64,000 nt of DNA from Gnetum montanum (Eukaryota > Streptophyta > Gnetopsida > Gnetales > Gnetaceae), in contig MNCI01026525.1 of assembly GCA_015680685.1 (NCBI GenBank), positions 230,181 through 294,180 on the forward strand, read 5' to 3'. A program made the position numbers and the translations under genes. Numbering within the stretch: position 1 is the stretch's first letter; each line of letters begins with the position of its first letter. Of the stretch, positions 21,906 to 34,405 are shown piece by piece. The notes under the pieces were generated by a model. That model was not told the DNA's origin. It saw only the letters and a program-made list of their open reading frames with translations, and ran no database searches.

Positions 21906-23430
21906 ACCATTGACTTTAATTAACTTGGTTAAAACCTAAAAGTTACAAAGATATTTTGAATGAAATTAGGGTCAAATAAAATCCTAAACAACCATGAATA
22001 TAATGAAAATATGAGAAGAGGGTGTTGAAGTCTTGAAAATTTAAAAATTAAGAAAATAGAGAAAGAGGGTGAAGAATGAGAGATCAAGGAGCACACAATG
22101 GATTGCACAATGGAATATGTGAAAGATAGGATTGTTGCAATGTCTAAGGTAAGGAGCTTAACTAACAAAATCAAGAGATATGCACATGGGTCCTTCCCAT
22201 AGTAGGCTTATGTCCTTGTTACCCTTGCATAAACTCAATTAAGGAGTCTTTGGGCACTACAATTGATTAATGGTCATGAAAAGTTAAGGATCAACCAAGA
22301 AGAATCTATCCAATGATTCAAAAAAATCATACTAAGACATAGAGCATAACATAGAAACCAACGGTGAGGTGAGTTATAGCAGCATGGATGAATGACAAAG
22401 AAGGTGGAATGGAATCTCGAATTGAGGTCGTAAGAAGACCCTTGCAAAGTTTGTATTTAAAATGACCTAAGAAGATCCATCCTTAGTTCACACCAAGACT
22501 AGCCTATTTTAGTGGCTTTTTATGGCCACTCCAAGATCAATCCATCCCCTCGAGAGATGAGAGTGCTCCCACAAAACAACCACTATTCCATAAAGAGAAG
22601 AAAAGAGAAGTAGGAAGTGAGAGAGGGCCTTAGTTAAAGGGGACCTTCAAGCATGGGTGCATGTCTTTCTAATTGCATAACTAATTCTTTTAGCCCATTT
22701 TTTCCCTAAGGGATGTGCTTTGAATTTCCATTGTGTGTTTTTGTTTTTGAATTTTTGGATGGGAACCACACCACGCAAAGAATTTATTTGACTTCTGAGT
22801 AGTGGTTGGAATGGAATGATAAGCATTTCATGAAAAACACCCAAGCACAAAAGAAAGCATAAGAGTACAAAGAGTATTAAGTCCCCTTGAAGTCACACCC
22901 TCTACAAACATTTGGATCCTTCCCAATTCTAGAACTACCAAGGTCACTAATTGATTAAAAATTTTGTTTTAATGGAAGCAAACTCAAACTCCTAGAACAA
23001 GAAAAATCATAGAGTTTATTGGATGGGTGGATGACATGGACTCACTACTTGTTCCATGAAAAATAAACCAAGTCATAGTCATTAGACATTAGAATTCAAG
23101 AATAGAAACCAGAGATTGACAATCACAACATTAAGCACAAGCAATCATTAGTAAATAGTAATAGTGGCATTATGTCATATGATAATAAAACACTTTTATT
23201 AGTAAAAAAATGATGAGAAGTCACACTCAAATAAGACAAGATAAAATATATAAAAAGTATAAAGTAATCAAGAAAGGTTCAAATATACTAACAATGGTGT
23301 AAAACAAGAAATGGTGAAAAATGGAAGAAATTGAAAATAAAAAATTTGTAAAATAAATAACTTGTAAGATAAAAAATGTGGAAAACAAAAAATATAAAAA
23401 CTAGGGAGCCACATGGATTGTCAGCATGAA
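21906..23430 (-). other. 3' noncoding region of element B
   Basis: Homologous to 4650-6335 of A, including the TAAGGGATGTGCTTTGAAT landmark (about 22706-22724). No gene seen. Confidence 0.7.
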
Positions 23431-23431
23431 T

Positions 23432-23456
23432 GACCATCTCCTACATGACTAAGTTG
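23432..23456 (-). other. Internal PPT-like motif of element B
   Basis: Minus strand CTTAGTCATGTAGGAGATGG, at the same place after pol as in A; the G-run has decayed. Confidence 0.5.
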
Positions 23457-23469
23457 GAAGGAGGAGATA

Positions 23470-24800
23470 CAAAAAATTGAATACGGTTGTCCATCCTTTA
23501 AGGTGGTAGTTGCACTAGGTTGTCTTCATTCTAGGAAAGGTTTCACTTCTTGGATGTTGAACAAATACTTTTTATTTGGACTCTCAAGTTTGTAAATTAA
23601 TATGGTCCCAAAGGAAAAGGTTTGATTAATTATATAAGGTCCCTTCAACAATGTTTCAAATTTGGTCTTCTGGAGTACATATGTGGGATTTCAATAGAGA
23701 ACCTTATCTCCTAGTTGAAGTTTTACCTTTCGTATTCTTAGCTCATGAAGTTTCTTGTTAAATGCCTTCTGCACCTCATTCAAATATAGGACCACCAATT
23801 GATTTTCATCTAGCACATTAAGGTTGATCAATCTTTCTTTCTATGCTAAACTTAGGTCAAGGTTCAGATCATATGCTATTGAGCTTATATAGAGTTCAAA
23901 TTGAATTAGGACCATTGGAATTTTTTCCCACACTAACTCATAGGGAGTATAGCCAATAGGAGGTTTCCATGTTAAACAGTAAACCTAGAGGGCATTGTTG
24001 AGTTTTGTACTCCAATCTTTCCTATTTTTGCTAATGGTATGTGTTAGGATTTCTGTGATCTCCCTATTGGTTATCTCTGCTTAACTGTTGGCTTGAGAGT
24101 GATAGGATGTTGTTAAGTTATGTTCAACCTCCAAGTGTTGCATCATATTTCTAAAAGTGACACCTGTGAAATGAGTTCTATTATTAGAAATTATTTCATG
24201 TGGCACCCTAAACCTATTTACAACATTTTTTTATATAACTCTAGTAGTAGTGGATGATATACAATTAGCAACAACTACTACTTCTACCCACTTCATGCAG
24301 TAGTTGACTATACGATGATATACGTCTTTTCATTAGACATGGGTGTGATGGGACCCATGCAATCAATGCTTTATATGTCAAAGAGCTCCAGTGGTTGAAT
24401 CCACTATTGAGGACCTTCGAGTCAAGTGATCATCCCACCATCTTGTTGACAAAATTCATAAGATCGAACAAACTAGTGGGCATCTTTGAATATTGTAGGC
24501 CAATAGTATCTTACTATCAACATTTTTATGGTCGTGTGCCTCTCTACATCATGGTCTTTGCAAGGCCCTTCATGAGCATCTTGGAGAATGCGTAATTGAT
24601 CTTCATCAAAGACACATCAGCAAATCATGCCATTGATGCACACCTTGTAGAGGTATTTGTTGATTTGCATAAATTTTTTGGCCCAATGAAGAAATTTTTG
24701 CTTCTTTCTAAAGTTAAGATCTTGTGACATCTCTTGGGTGAGAAGGTAGGTGAGGATGCCATTGTACCATTTTGTTTCTATGCATACTTGGTTATTTATT
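23470..24800 (-). pseudogene. Integrase of element B
   Basis: Minus-strand remnants in several frames. The core includes an IDCMGP first-Asp motif (near 24365), IISNNRTHFTG (near 24200) and LTTSYHSQAN, ending with a basic tail near 23480. As in A, the second catalytic Asp position reads N. The open frame 24395-24595 on the plus strand is antisense to the zinc-binding part and is not a gene. Confidence 0.8.
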
Positions 24801-24829
24801 ACTCCTATAAAGAGAATTTTATCTAAAAA

Positions 24830-25180
24830 CTAATCAAAGAGTGGGCTTTCCTCCTCTTTGTTATTCCATATTAATTGAAAGAGGTGGTTAGTGACCACAT
24901 TCTCAGTCCCTTTTTGATCTATCATAATGAGATCAAATTCCTGCAAGATCATGAGCCACTGTTTGATATGAGGCCTTACCATCAACTTTTTCATTAGGAA
25001 GAAAATGACACTATGGTCTATGTGCACAAATACTTTATAGCCAAGCACATAGTGTCTAAACTTGTTGAGAGCATACATCACTATCATTAGTTTTTTTTCA
25101 ATTATGGTATAATTTAACTGTGCACCCACAATGCTTTGGCTTGCATAGTGAATGTAATATGGATGTTTTTTGTTATTCAA
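24830..25180 (-). pseudogene. RNase H of element B
   Basis: 116-codon open stretch: YYIHYASQSIVGAQLNYTI, FRHYVLGYKVFVHIDHSVI, then LQEFDLIMIDQKGTENVV and NHLFQLIW. This is the full RNase H core plus the linker to integrase; it aligns with A 8081-7620 without A's frameshift. Confidence 0.9.
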
Positions 25181-25189
25181 CTATGTAAG

Positions 25190-26100
25190 CATAGCTCCCA
25201 AATAATAATTAGATGCATCTATCATTATATGAAATGGTCTACACCAATATGGTGCTCATGGAATTAGAGTTTCTATGATTTTTTCCTTCAACTATTGAAA
25301 TGCATGTTCACATTCCTTAGTCCAAATAAACGTAGCATCTTTCTTTATCAACTCAACCAATGGCTTTACAATCTTAGAGAAATTATCTATGAATCATCAG
25401 TAGTAGCTAGTATGTCCAAGGAATGACCTAACATCTTTAAATATCTCCAATTGATGTGTAATTCCTTAGATTATCCTTATTTTTTCTAGGTCTACCTTAA
25501 TCCCTTCTTATGAAATTTGGTGCCCCAACACTATGCCTTCTTGGATAATAAGGTAGTTGATCCATAGATTTATTTCCACACATCTTTTCTGTACTTGCTC
25601 AAGGTGGTCTAAGGATTGCCTAAATGTAGCTCCATAGGTGGAGGAGTCATCCATGAATACTTCCACACCATTATCGATTTTCCATACAAAAATAATAAGG
25701 AGCAAGCACTGAAATGTTGTAGGGGAATTATATAGACCAAATGGCATCTTACAATATGCAAACATCTCTCAAGGACTCATTAATGTTGTCTTAGCCTAAT
25801 CTTCTGGCACAATTTGGATTTGGTTATAGCCACTATAACCATCCAAGAAGCTATAATAGCAATGCCTAGATATGATGTCCAACACTTGATCCACAAATAA
25901 CAATGAAAAATGATCTTTAAATGTTGCCATATTCAATAGCCTGAAGTCGATGTATACTTACCACTTGCCATATTTCTTTGGTACAATTATGAGTAGGCTA
26001 ACCCACTCACTATTTATGATGGGATAGATGAACCTTGCCTTGAGGAGTTGCTCTATTTCCTCCTTGATGATCTACTTCAATTTCGGGTTTAGCCACTTCT
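25190..26100 (-). pseudogene. Reverse transcriptase of element B
   Basis: Best part is open at 25765-25508: FAYCKMPFGLYNSPTTFQ, the catalytic FMDD (25657-25646) in VEVFMDDSSTYGATF, then EGIVLGHQIS. The upstream WVSL...PKK and DHF...PLL blocks (about 26010-25880) are present with stops. Athila type. It gives the uninterrupted version of the region split by solo LTR J in A. Confidence 0.9.
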
Positions 26101-26399
26101 ATTACTACCTTTTTGGCTTCATGGCTAGGTCAATGTAAATGCAATGTTGGCATATCCTTGGATCGATTCCTATCAGCTTGGGATGTGACCAAGCAAAGGT
26201 TGTTGGTCATTTATTAATCACCTTTAATATCTTTTTTTTTTGTTCAAGAGCAAGTTTGGCATTGATTATGACTAGTTTACCATTATTTAAAAATGCATAT
26301 TCCATGTTGGTTGGTAGAGTTTTTAGTTCTAGGGGCTCCTTCTTGAACTTATCAAGGATTTCCAACTCTTCCCAATAGGTATGATCATTTCATCATCAA

Positions 26400-27255
26400 A
26401 GAGTTGGTAATGAACTTGCTCAATTTCATTCATTCTTTTAACATAAGCATATGTTATGCTCTTAGTGGGTTCCATGCATCATGTGCTACTATTTGGGTTA
26501 GCTATCAACCACTGGGTGCCCTCCTATTTTGTGGCTATTGCATACATACACCTTTAAATATTTTTTTCATGTGCATATTGATTGCATGCTTTCATGTATG
26601 TACTTTTGATGGACCAAATATTTTGGACATAACTATACCCATTATCACTATACATGATGAAGGGAATATGCTTCCTCTCTAACTTTCCAAATTCATTTTC
26701 CTTCAAGATTTCCAATGAGAGGTTCCTTCTACCCATACATGTGTTGACTATGCTTAACCAAGCCCTTTCCAAAATGATGGAGAAGTTACCTTTATATTTT
26801 TTAATCCTAGTCACTAGAAAATTAGTACGATAGGACCACCCACTTACTATGATTACAATATCCTTCAGTAATCCCAAAGAAATAGTGATTGATTAATTTG
26901 CCAATTCTAGAGAGATGTTGCTCTTCTTGAGAGGTGGTAGGTTCTATGCCTTGTACATGTCATGGGAGATGAGATTAACACCAGAACCAAAATCAAAAAG
27001 AGCCCTGCATGGCTCATGTCTAGTGATCTACAAGTAAATGAGAGGACTTCCTAGGTTAGATCTTTTCATATAAGGATTTCCAACCTTGATCCAATTAGAA
27101 ACAACATAAGTTAGCATCACAGTGTAGATTTGAGCCGATGTTTGGTTTGAAGGGCACTTGAAGGTATTTGATACAGAGGATGACGGTACTGGAAATGTAG
27201 GATGATGTAGTTTGAAATTTTTGATCCAAAAAGTTCCATAATTTATCAACCTTTA
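26400..27255 (-). pseudogene. Aspartic protease of element B
   Basis: VMLTYVVSNWIKVGNPY (27116 region) leads to a D-F-G-S active-site remnant (about 27000-26985), then an open stretch (26877-26554) with SIILERAWLSIVNT, equivalent to IIIGRAWLST in A, and LSLEILKENEFGKLERK. Confidence 0.8.
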
Positions 27256-28794
27256 TCGAAATATCAGAAATCGATTTTTAGATGTGCAAGGTTTTCCTAT
27301 TCATCACTTCATCATGTGGTGATTCCTCCTCATCACAAAATCAGACCTCCTATTTCTTGATGAAAGAATCCCTATTATTCTCTTCTACACTTTTCTTTTT
27401 TCACAACTCACCTTCTTCTTTTGCTAACTACTCTATCAACATTTGGATCTGATGAATTCTTAGTTCAGATGATCTCTCTTGGGCATATACCTTAAGAGTT
27501 CTTCTAGTTTCTACTCTGAGCTTGTCTATGATGTGGTGAAGTTGTTCCCTTTGAGAATAACCATGGCTAGGGAATTGGTGTAAGAGTGAATAATATATAC
27601 CCATGGTAGCATCCAAGGGTTCATGTGTTCCCTGTATTCAACCTTGGATTTTCTTTCTCAAATTAGACACTCTAGAGTATGATTGGTATTTTTCATTAAA
27701 CAGCTCTAACATGATACTCCATCAGTGAATGGATTCCAGTTCCAAGGACTAGTGCCAACTTTCAGCTTCCTTAATGAGTGTCCTAGGGAAAAGCTTGAGT
27801 TTCTACTAGATATTTTCAATGTTCTATAAGGCACAAGAATCATGGAAAGATTGTAGATGATTTAACAAATCAAAATCATATCCCCCTCAATTCATGGAAT
27901 ATTATTCATGTCTAAGTGCTTGATTTGACTATCTTTCATATGTTTGATTAGGATCTTTGCTACCTCTGCAATGTTGAGCATGCTTTGAATTTCCAGTTGA
28001 GGTTCATCATCATGATTGTGTCGATGAAATCGATGATTATTTCTATCACCTCTACATTCTTAATATCTTTGATGATCATTGTTGTCTTGTTGATCACCTT
28101 CATCATGATTATTTCAATGGCAGCTTTTAGGAGAACCAAAAGATGAAGACAAATGTTTGGAATCAGATGAAGAGGATGGAGAGGAAGGTGGAACACCACT
28201 ACCACTATGATGTCTACCATCAATTTTTTGGTCATTATGACCACCATCCTTAGATCCTTTGCTATTGTGATGTCTACCTGAGTTCCTACCTTGACTAGCA
28301 CTTTTTCCTAAACCTAGTTTATGAATAGTGGATCACAGGTTCAGGGTTACACCCTCATTACCAACAATAGGGGGTGGAGAATCTTCATGTTGAGAACCTT
28401 TGAAGGAATGATCCTCATTGTCATCTTGATTTAGGAGGAACAAGGGATTAGTGAAATGTTTCTCCGTCATAAACTCATGGTGCTTCACCTGTTGTCAATC
28501 TCACTTTTGTTGTGTTTTAGTGGGATGGTAGTCCCAAGTGTCATGATCATTCACAACATATTCCTTGTGAAGAGCTAATATGTCCAACTTTTTAAGGGTT
28601 TGAAATAGCATCCTAGGCATAGATTGATTAAGAGGCAATATAATGTTGTCCTTCATATCATGCCATCATAGCTATTCATCCTAATGTAGGATGAAGGTGA
28701 CGTCTTGTACATACTTATCTAGATGAGTATATACCACTTTGCACTCTTGTGGGACCAATGGTTTGACATCTTCATGCCTATGAGAAGAAGACAT
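27256..28794 (-). pseudogene. gag of element B, internally deleted
   Basis: Begins MSSSHRHEDVKPLVPQEC at 28794, then ILHQDE, DYHPTKTQQK and a serine/histidine-rich stretch (28301-27960). The capsid block ATMGIYYSLLHQFPSHGYS (27613-27557) with VYAQERSSELRIHQIQMLI follows. The proline/tyrosine-rich tail found in A and C is missing: about 1 kb appears deleted before protease. Confidence 0.82.
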
Positions 28795-28925
28795 TTTGAA
28801 AAATGAAGAAAATTATTAGTGTGCTTAGTTGTTATATGTTGTTGGAGAGTGATGTTGACTTTGAGTTTGTCCAACAATATTCATAGTATTCACTAGTCCT
28901 AGATAGTACACATTCAATAAATAAA

Positions 28926-28944
28926 GTCCCCAGTAACAATGACA
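28926..28944 (-). other. Primer-binding site of element B, decayed
   Basis: Minus strand TGTCATTGTTACTGGGGACT next to the 5' LTR; recognisable as tRNA-Asp type only by comparison with element A. Confidence 0.5.
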
Positions 28945-28945
28945 A

Positions 28946-29855
28946 TGATGAGCAACAAGGTACCCCTACATCCAACCATACAAATCACAAAGTGTTCATG
29001 CATGATTTTGTCAAATTCTGTGAACTTTACAATTTCTAATACACTAGTCTTCCAGGAAGTAAACCTTGCCCTAAGGTCATTTTTTGTCTTCTCAATTACA
29101 CTTGTGAAGCATAATGGTATAGTTAAGAGTAATCAAGGCATATCATTTTTATTAGTTTTGTTTTATATTTTTGGATGCTTGAAGAGACAAAGAGAGATAG
29201 AGTAATCTAATGACTAATCTAAATTGACTAACTAATTGGTCTCTAACTAATCCTAACATAGGCATCTATTCCTACTTTTCATACACATCTTGAACCCATA
29301 TATCCACTACTGGGTTACCAAGTGCTACGCTACTGGGTGCATCAAGCACTAATGCTGTTGGGTTTACCAAGTGAATACATGTTACGCTCAAAGTGATCAT
29401 ACTCTGTATTTAATCTATCTAGCTTATCTCACTTAATTCTCTTAATTAGCTTAATTACTAGAAAATATTAAATAACTTATTGAAAACATTAAATGCATAA
29501 ATAAAATATTTAATCTATATAAAATTCTACAAGGTTTATCAGAAAGCTCGTCTTTATTGTTTCACACACTATCGTGCTTAGGGATAACAATGCTTAAATA
29601 AAGATCCATATACTCAATGACTTCTATTGTGGGCACTCAGGAGAAATATTCTAACTTTCAAATGTAAAAATTGCAAGAGTTCAGCTACTACTAAAATCTC
29701 ATTACTATAAATGTGGCTAGTGAATGCACATTCATAGCCAAAAAGCAAACCCAACATTGATGGGGCGTTGACACATCATTGCATGCATCAACAAAGCCTA
29801 GTTGAGGAGGCTACATCAATGAGGCTTATCAATGCAACCAAAATGTGACTCATCA
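28946..29855 (-). repeat. 5' LTR of element B
   Basis: 910 bp, TGATGAGCAA... to ...GACTCATCA, followed by TSD ATGTC. Its U3 palindromic GGGGC/GAGG repeat block is shorter than in the 3' LTR. Confidence 0.9.
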
Positions 29856-29860
29856 ATGTC

Positions 29861-31330
29861 CATATCATGATTTCTCTTAAAAAGAGCAGTCTTTCCATAT
29901 CATAGATGGGCTTTGTAATCAAATGAGAGAAAACCTTGGGATTTATGCCTAGGGTCAGTTGCCAGAATTGAAAGCCCATAAGATACAAAGGCTAGTTAAG
30001 TAGGTGGAAAAAGAAGAAGGAGAGCTACGTAAATAAGAGAATGTTGAAAAATATAATTGGGATCCAACTCTTTGAGAGAAGGGGGTCCATATTTATGATG
30101 AGGATAAGGAAGTAGCTCTTGATGAGGTGATTTTACAACAAACCTTGCCAATACAAAAGTCTATCTTTGAGCTTGAAGCCATGATAGATAAGATGGAGGA
30201 GTTGAACAAAAAAGTCACAACCTACATGAAAACCATAGAGAAGAAGGTAGTACAAAACAAATCAAGTGATCAAAACAAGGGGGAAAAGACCAAAGAAATA
30301 GGTAAAAATACTTACCAGAGAAGAGGGGAAATGGGTTGTAGGAGAAGAGGCTACAGACTCAACCATAAAAGAGGATGATGGATGTGACATTTGCTAATAT
30401 TACCATCCTAAGGATTCTTTCCCAAAAATGTTACATCTACATGAGTATTGTGATTTTTCTTTGAATCCTAAGTTTGTACAATAGCAAATTCCTAGGAAAT
30501 TATCTTACTCACTAGGTAATTATAGATAGTCCTACAATCAACAGTACTATCTTAGTGGGACTTCTTATCAGCCTCAACACTATTATTAATAACAATGGAA
30601 AAACCCATAGTCATGGGGAAGGCCATTAGAAACCCAACAATACCCTTATTGTGAGCTAGATCCATATAGATACTATGTTCAAAAACCTATTTCTCCAACT
30701 AGTTCTACTTCCTCTACCTCAAATCACTACTACTAGTGTCCTGAATATCATCAACCTGCAGCATCTTGTGTGGGATCACCACATCACACCTCTCATCTTC
30801 CATCATATCCTCAATATTCTCCTACTTCCCTCTACCACATTTTACTAGCAACAACACAAGAAGGTTTGGTCCACAACATCAATAGAAAAATGTCACTTGT
30901 GCTATGAGCATACATGAAAATCATAATACTAGTAGATCTCCACCACAACCTTGAAAACACCCTTTCTTTTGGACAGTTTCCACATGCGAGTGCAAAACTT
31001 GTAGACCTATTGGCATATCAAAACTAGCAAAACACCAATGTGGTGCAACACCTTTCCCCACTAGAATAATGTCTTCTAATCATATGCAAGGGCCAACAAT
31101 CATCACCACTCCAACACAAGACATAAAAGATAAACCTATTATTATGTAGAGATAGAAACCTCCATGCATCACTAATAATAATAAAGAATGTAGTTGTGGG
31201 TCAAAAGCTCAAAATATTAACACAAACCCTATACTAACCCACCACAAAGTTAAGGAATAAGTGTGTGAGCAATAACAAGTCTACATAGTGGCCACTAAAC
31301 CAGAAGACACCTAGTGGCTTGGAAATGTAA
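29861..31330 (+). pseudogene. gag of element C, downstream part
   Basis: Continues from 17310: CPYHDFS, HIIDGLCNQMRENLGIYA, LPELKAHKIQRLVK, then an open 83-codon stretch (30127-30378) with FELEAMIDKMEELNKKV. A C/H motif DGCDIC-YYHPK (about 30381-30410) follows, then a tyrosine/proline-rich tail (about 30520-30900: YPYCELDPYRYYVQKP, HLPSYPQYSPTS). It fades out near VATKPEDTW (about 31290-31315). No protease follows. Confidence 0.82.
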
Positions 31331-31398
31331 GTGAAAAATCATTTAAAAGATGCATGGAACCAACCAACCTACTTATTAGCTCTTATCCCACCTTTATG

Positions 31399-31416
31399 CT
31401 TAGTCATGGGGGAGAT
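31399..31416 (+). other. Internal PPT-like motif of element C
   Basis: CTTAGTCATGGGGGAGATG directly after gag; counterpart of 6336-6354 in A. Confidence 0.6.
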
Positions 31417-32788
31417 GCCCCATCTTAAATCAAGAACTAATAAGTGCTTTTCACTTTTTTAAAAAAATATTTTTTATCATTTTTCTATTTCTTTCAATAT
31501 TTTCTAATTCTTAATATGTTTTTCATTTCTTGATATTTTTATTTTCTTTATAATTTTCTCTTGTCATGAGCCATTTTTTTTGTGTATGAATGTCTTTTAT
31601 CTTTTTGTTAATAATATTGCCAATCATGATGTAGAAGTCAACACTATATGTTGGGTTTTTGTGTTATGCTATCAAAATGATTGGATAAGTAATTATGTAA
31701 AGTTGTGAGACCACCTCATCCATATCTCTAGTTCTTTGAATCAAAGGTCTTTATCATGAAAACAATTTGATTTTTCTTTCATGAAACTAAAATTCATCAA
31801 TGATTATTGTACCTTGAAGAAACAGGGAATGACCAAGTGAGAATGGCAAAGGGTATGACCTTAAGGAAACTTGTTGGATTTTCTTCTTAACTTTCTTCAT
31901 GTGGTTTATGACTCCTATTGGAATGTATCATCACCCCTCCATCAACCAATAAAAAGGAAGCTATGTCTTTGCATCGTGCGATTTCCATTTTAAGAAAAAA
32001 ATAATAATGGGAATTCAAAGTACACCCCTTAGACACAATAACAGGCTACAAGCACTGGTTATGGGGCTGAAGAGACATGTTACTCATACCTAAAGGTGCC
32101 CCTCTAACTAAGGCCTTTCCTTCCTTCTTCTCTTTTCTTCACTTTTTGGAGTGTTGATTGTTCTTTGAGGTGGTTGTGGACTCATGATGGTTGATAGGAA
32201 AGAACACATCCATGCAAGGCTACTATTAATGGTATGGACTTGGTTTGAATCTTTGATGGATAGGTATGGTGCTCATTTTAATCATATTTGATACAAGAAC
32301 CTATTGTAGACATGGTAATGTATGTTGCATCCTAATCTTGGAAATTCCTTCTCATCTAATTATTCACCTCACTACTGCATGCGATTATGAGCCCAATGGT
32401 TTTGTATAGTATAGTACAAACATCCCACCCATGGTAGTTGTGTGTTGTTTGGAACAAAGACATTATCTACATTTAACTTCTAAGATGCCCATAGACATAT
32501 CTAAAAGTGGTTATGCAAGGGCATTATGGCAAGAGCCTGCTTTGGGAAGGACCCACCTACATAACTATTATTAATCATGGCTTCGAACTAACCTTCACAT
32601 CTTCTAGAACACCATTGATGGTTTCTTTAAATTTATGCATGATTTTGGGACTACTTCTCATCAATTTTAATTAATTTTTCCTAATTTTCTATTCAAATCT
32701 TCTTCAAATTCAAAATTTCTTGGCCATCTTTTAAATTAGATCTTTGGTTTTCATTGTTCAAAAACTTGTGTGCTTCCAAAGTTATGCT

Positions 32789-32806
32789 TATTAGTCATGG
32801 GGGCTA
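32789..32806 (+). other. Third PPT-like motif of element C
   Basis: TATTAGTCATGGGGGCTAGG in mid-3' region. No LTR follows, so it is not a terminal PPT. Confidence 0.5.
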
Positions 32807-33518
32807 GGAATGTCCACTTTGAAATTTTTGAAATTTTTCTAACATCCTATTTTCAAATATTATGGTAACTAATAATAATTGATCAAATTAATGTGAATAG
32901 CTTGATGATTTTAGTTAGCTTATAGCCTTGCGATTAGTACTTTGTCATCATCTTGTACTTAAATGCTAAAGATTTTAAGCTAACTAAGGGATCCAAAAAG
33001 GATTAATTATAAAGGAAAATTTTCCAAAACTAATGTTGATATTTTGATGATTGTAGGTAATGCTAAAAGAAATCCCTAAGAAGAAGGTCTTTTGTTAGGC
33101 ACAGAAATGCGGCCAAGAGAAGGAAAAAGGAGGATATGCCCACGAACAAATAGTAGCATATACAGGATAGCAACTCAAACATCACATTATTGCTAGATCC
33201 ATGGAAAAGAGGAAGAAATTTCAATCCATCATTTAGGAATTTTTTGCATAAAAAGAGAAGCATCAACATCATAATTAAGGTTGGAAGTCTACAATCACTA
33301 GTGACAGGAAGAAGATTCATCTTCAGTGGATTTTTGAATACATCTGCAAATTTTGTAAACCTTAATGTTTTTCTAGTCTTTTTTCCATTTTTTTCATTTT
33401 GTAATATGCCCACTCAAATAAAATTTTGTAATGTAGCACTTAGTGTCAATCAATAATCCCATACTTTCCCAATTTTTTGTAAAGAAAGCTTGGTCCTATT
33501 CTATTGACTTAAGTACAA

Positions 33519-33541
33519 GTTTTTACTCAGTCGTGGGGGTA
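33519..33541 (+). other. Polypurine tract of element C
   Basis: TTACTCAGTCGTGGGGGTA abutting the LTR start TGATAAAGC. Confidence 0.8.
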
Positions 33542-34400
33542 TGATAAAGCATCGATTGGCTACGTCAATGGATACACATTGACATAGCCCCATTGACATG
33601 TTACCATTGATGCATGAATTGACATGTATGCAACAATGTAGTGTCTATGTTCACTTATAAATACACGTGCTCCCACCATGTATTTGGCACCTCTTGGTCG
33701 TTTTGTAGTTAGACTCTTGTAGTTTCATTTTGTGATCTTATAGAATAGTTAGTGAGTGTCCACAATGTGGGTTTGAGACAATTGTATGATGTCTTATTTG
33801 AGTGGAAATGTACCTGGACACATTACATGATTGATAATAAGATCTAGATTCATTGCTGCACTTTGACTTAGATTAGATTTACTTTCTATACAATTTACAC
33901 TTAATGTACTTAGTTAATATTTATGATTTCATGCATATTAATTAATTGATGGAATGAGCATGAATAGTTTCAAGCATAAACATGTATTTTCTTGGTAATC
34001 CTAGCAGTGGTATTGCTTAGTTCACCCTGTAGCATAACACTTGGTAATCCTAGTAGTGGATATGTGGGTTTAAAATGTGTACAACAAGTTGAAAACAAAC
34101 ACTCATTTCCTATAGGCTAGTTCAAGTTATCTTCTCATTGTTACTTAGATTAAATAATTAATTTCTCTATTATTGTTAGGATTAGCATCTAGCCAAACAA
34201 CATCAACTATCATATGCTTCACTTTGAACTAAACCATACATGACAAAGCTACCACTAGTCCAACTAGGAAGACAACGTCCTGTGATGAATGCTTAATAAT
34301 CTAGATGTCACAACTAGTCCCATCCATAGAATTTTACTAGATCATGCGTGAACACTTTTGATTCGTATGGTTGGACATTGGGGGTACCCACTGCTCATTA
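33542..34400 (+). repeat. 3' LTR of element C
   Basis: 859 bp, TGATAAAGC... to ...CTGCTCATTA (canonical CATCA with one change). TATA box CTTATAAATAC at 33654-33664. U3 repeats ATTGACAT / CATTGATG. Confidence 0.9.
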
Positions 34401-34405
34401 GTAGT

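Larger units (their letters stand above)
17311..29855 (-). mobile_element. Element B: Athila-type retrotransposon with an extra 3' ORF, nested in C gag
   Basis: TSD ATGTT (17306-17310) / ATGTC (29856-29860), one transition apart. Minus orientation: 5' LTR 28946-29855, gag from 28794, protease, RT, RNase H, integrase to about 23470, internal PPT-like motif, 3' noncoding region, a U3-like block with TATA (about 21803-21905), a long extra ORF (21346 to about 18500), PPT and 3' LTR 17311-18257. Removing B plus one TSD rejoins C gag in frame (LLHI-CPYHDFS, matching SLLHRCPSHGYS in A). All genes have stops. Confidence 0.93.
31331..33518 (+). other. 3' noncoding region of element C
   Basis: Directly follows gag. 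Homologous, in opposite window orientation, to the 3' regions of A, B and D (landmark ATTCAAAGTACACCCCTTA near 32013) and to G fragments at 40080-40558 and 46939-47640. PPT-like motifs lie at 31399-31416 and 32789-32806. At 33060 an ATG follows GATGATTGTAGGTA, where B starts its extra ORF, but only short broken frames follow. Confidence 0.75.
15409..34400 (+). mobile_element. Element C: plus-strand gag-only Athila-like element, split by element B
   Basis: Perfect TSD GTAGT (15404-15408 and 34401-34405). Order: 5' LTR 15409-16248, primer-binding site 16250-16267, gag (16374-17310, then 29861-31330), 3' noncoding region with three PPT-like motifs, 3' LTR 33542-34400. No protease, RT or integrase is found: after the gag tail the sequence passes directly into the 3' noncoding region shared by A, B and D. 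Without the nested B element (17311-29855 plus one TSD) it is about 6.4 kb. Its gag amino terminus matches element D, not A or B. Confidence 0.9.
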
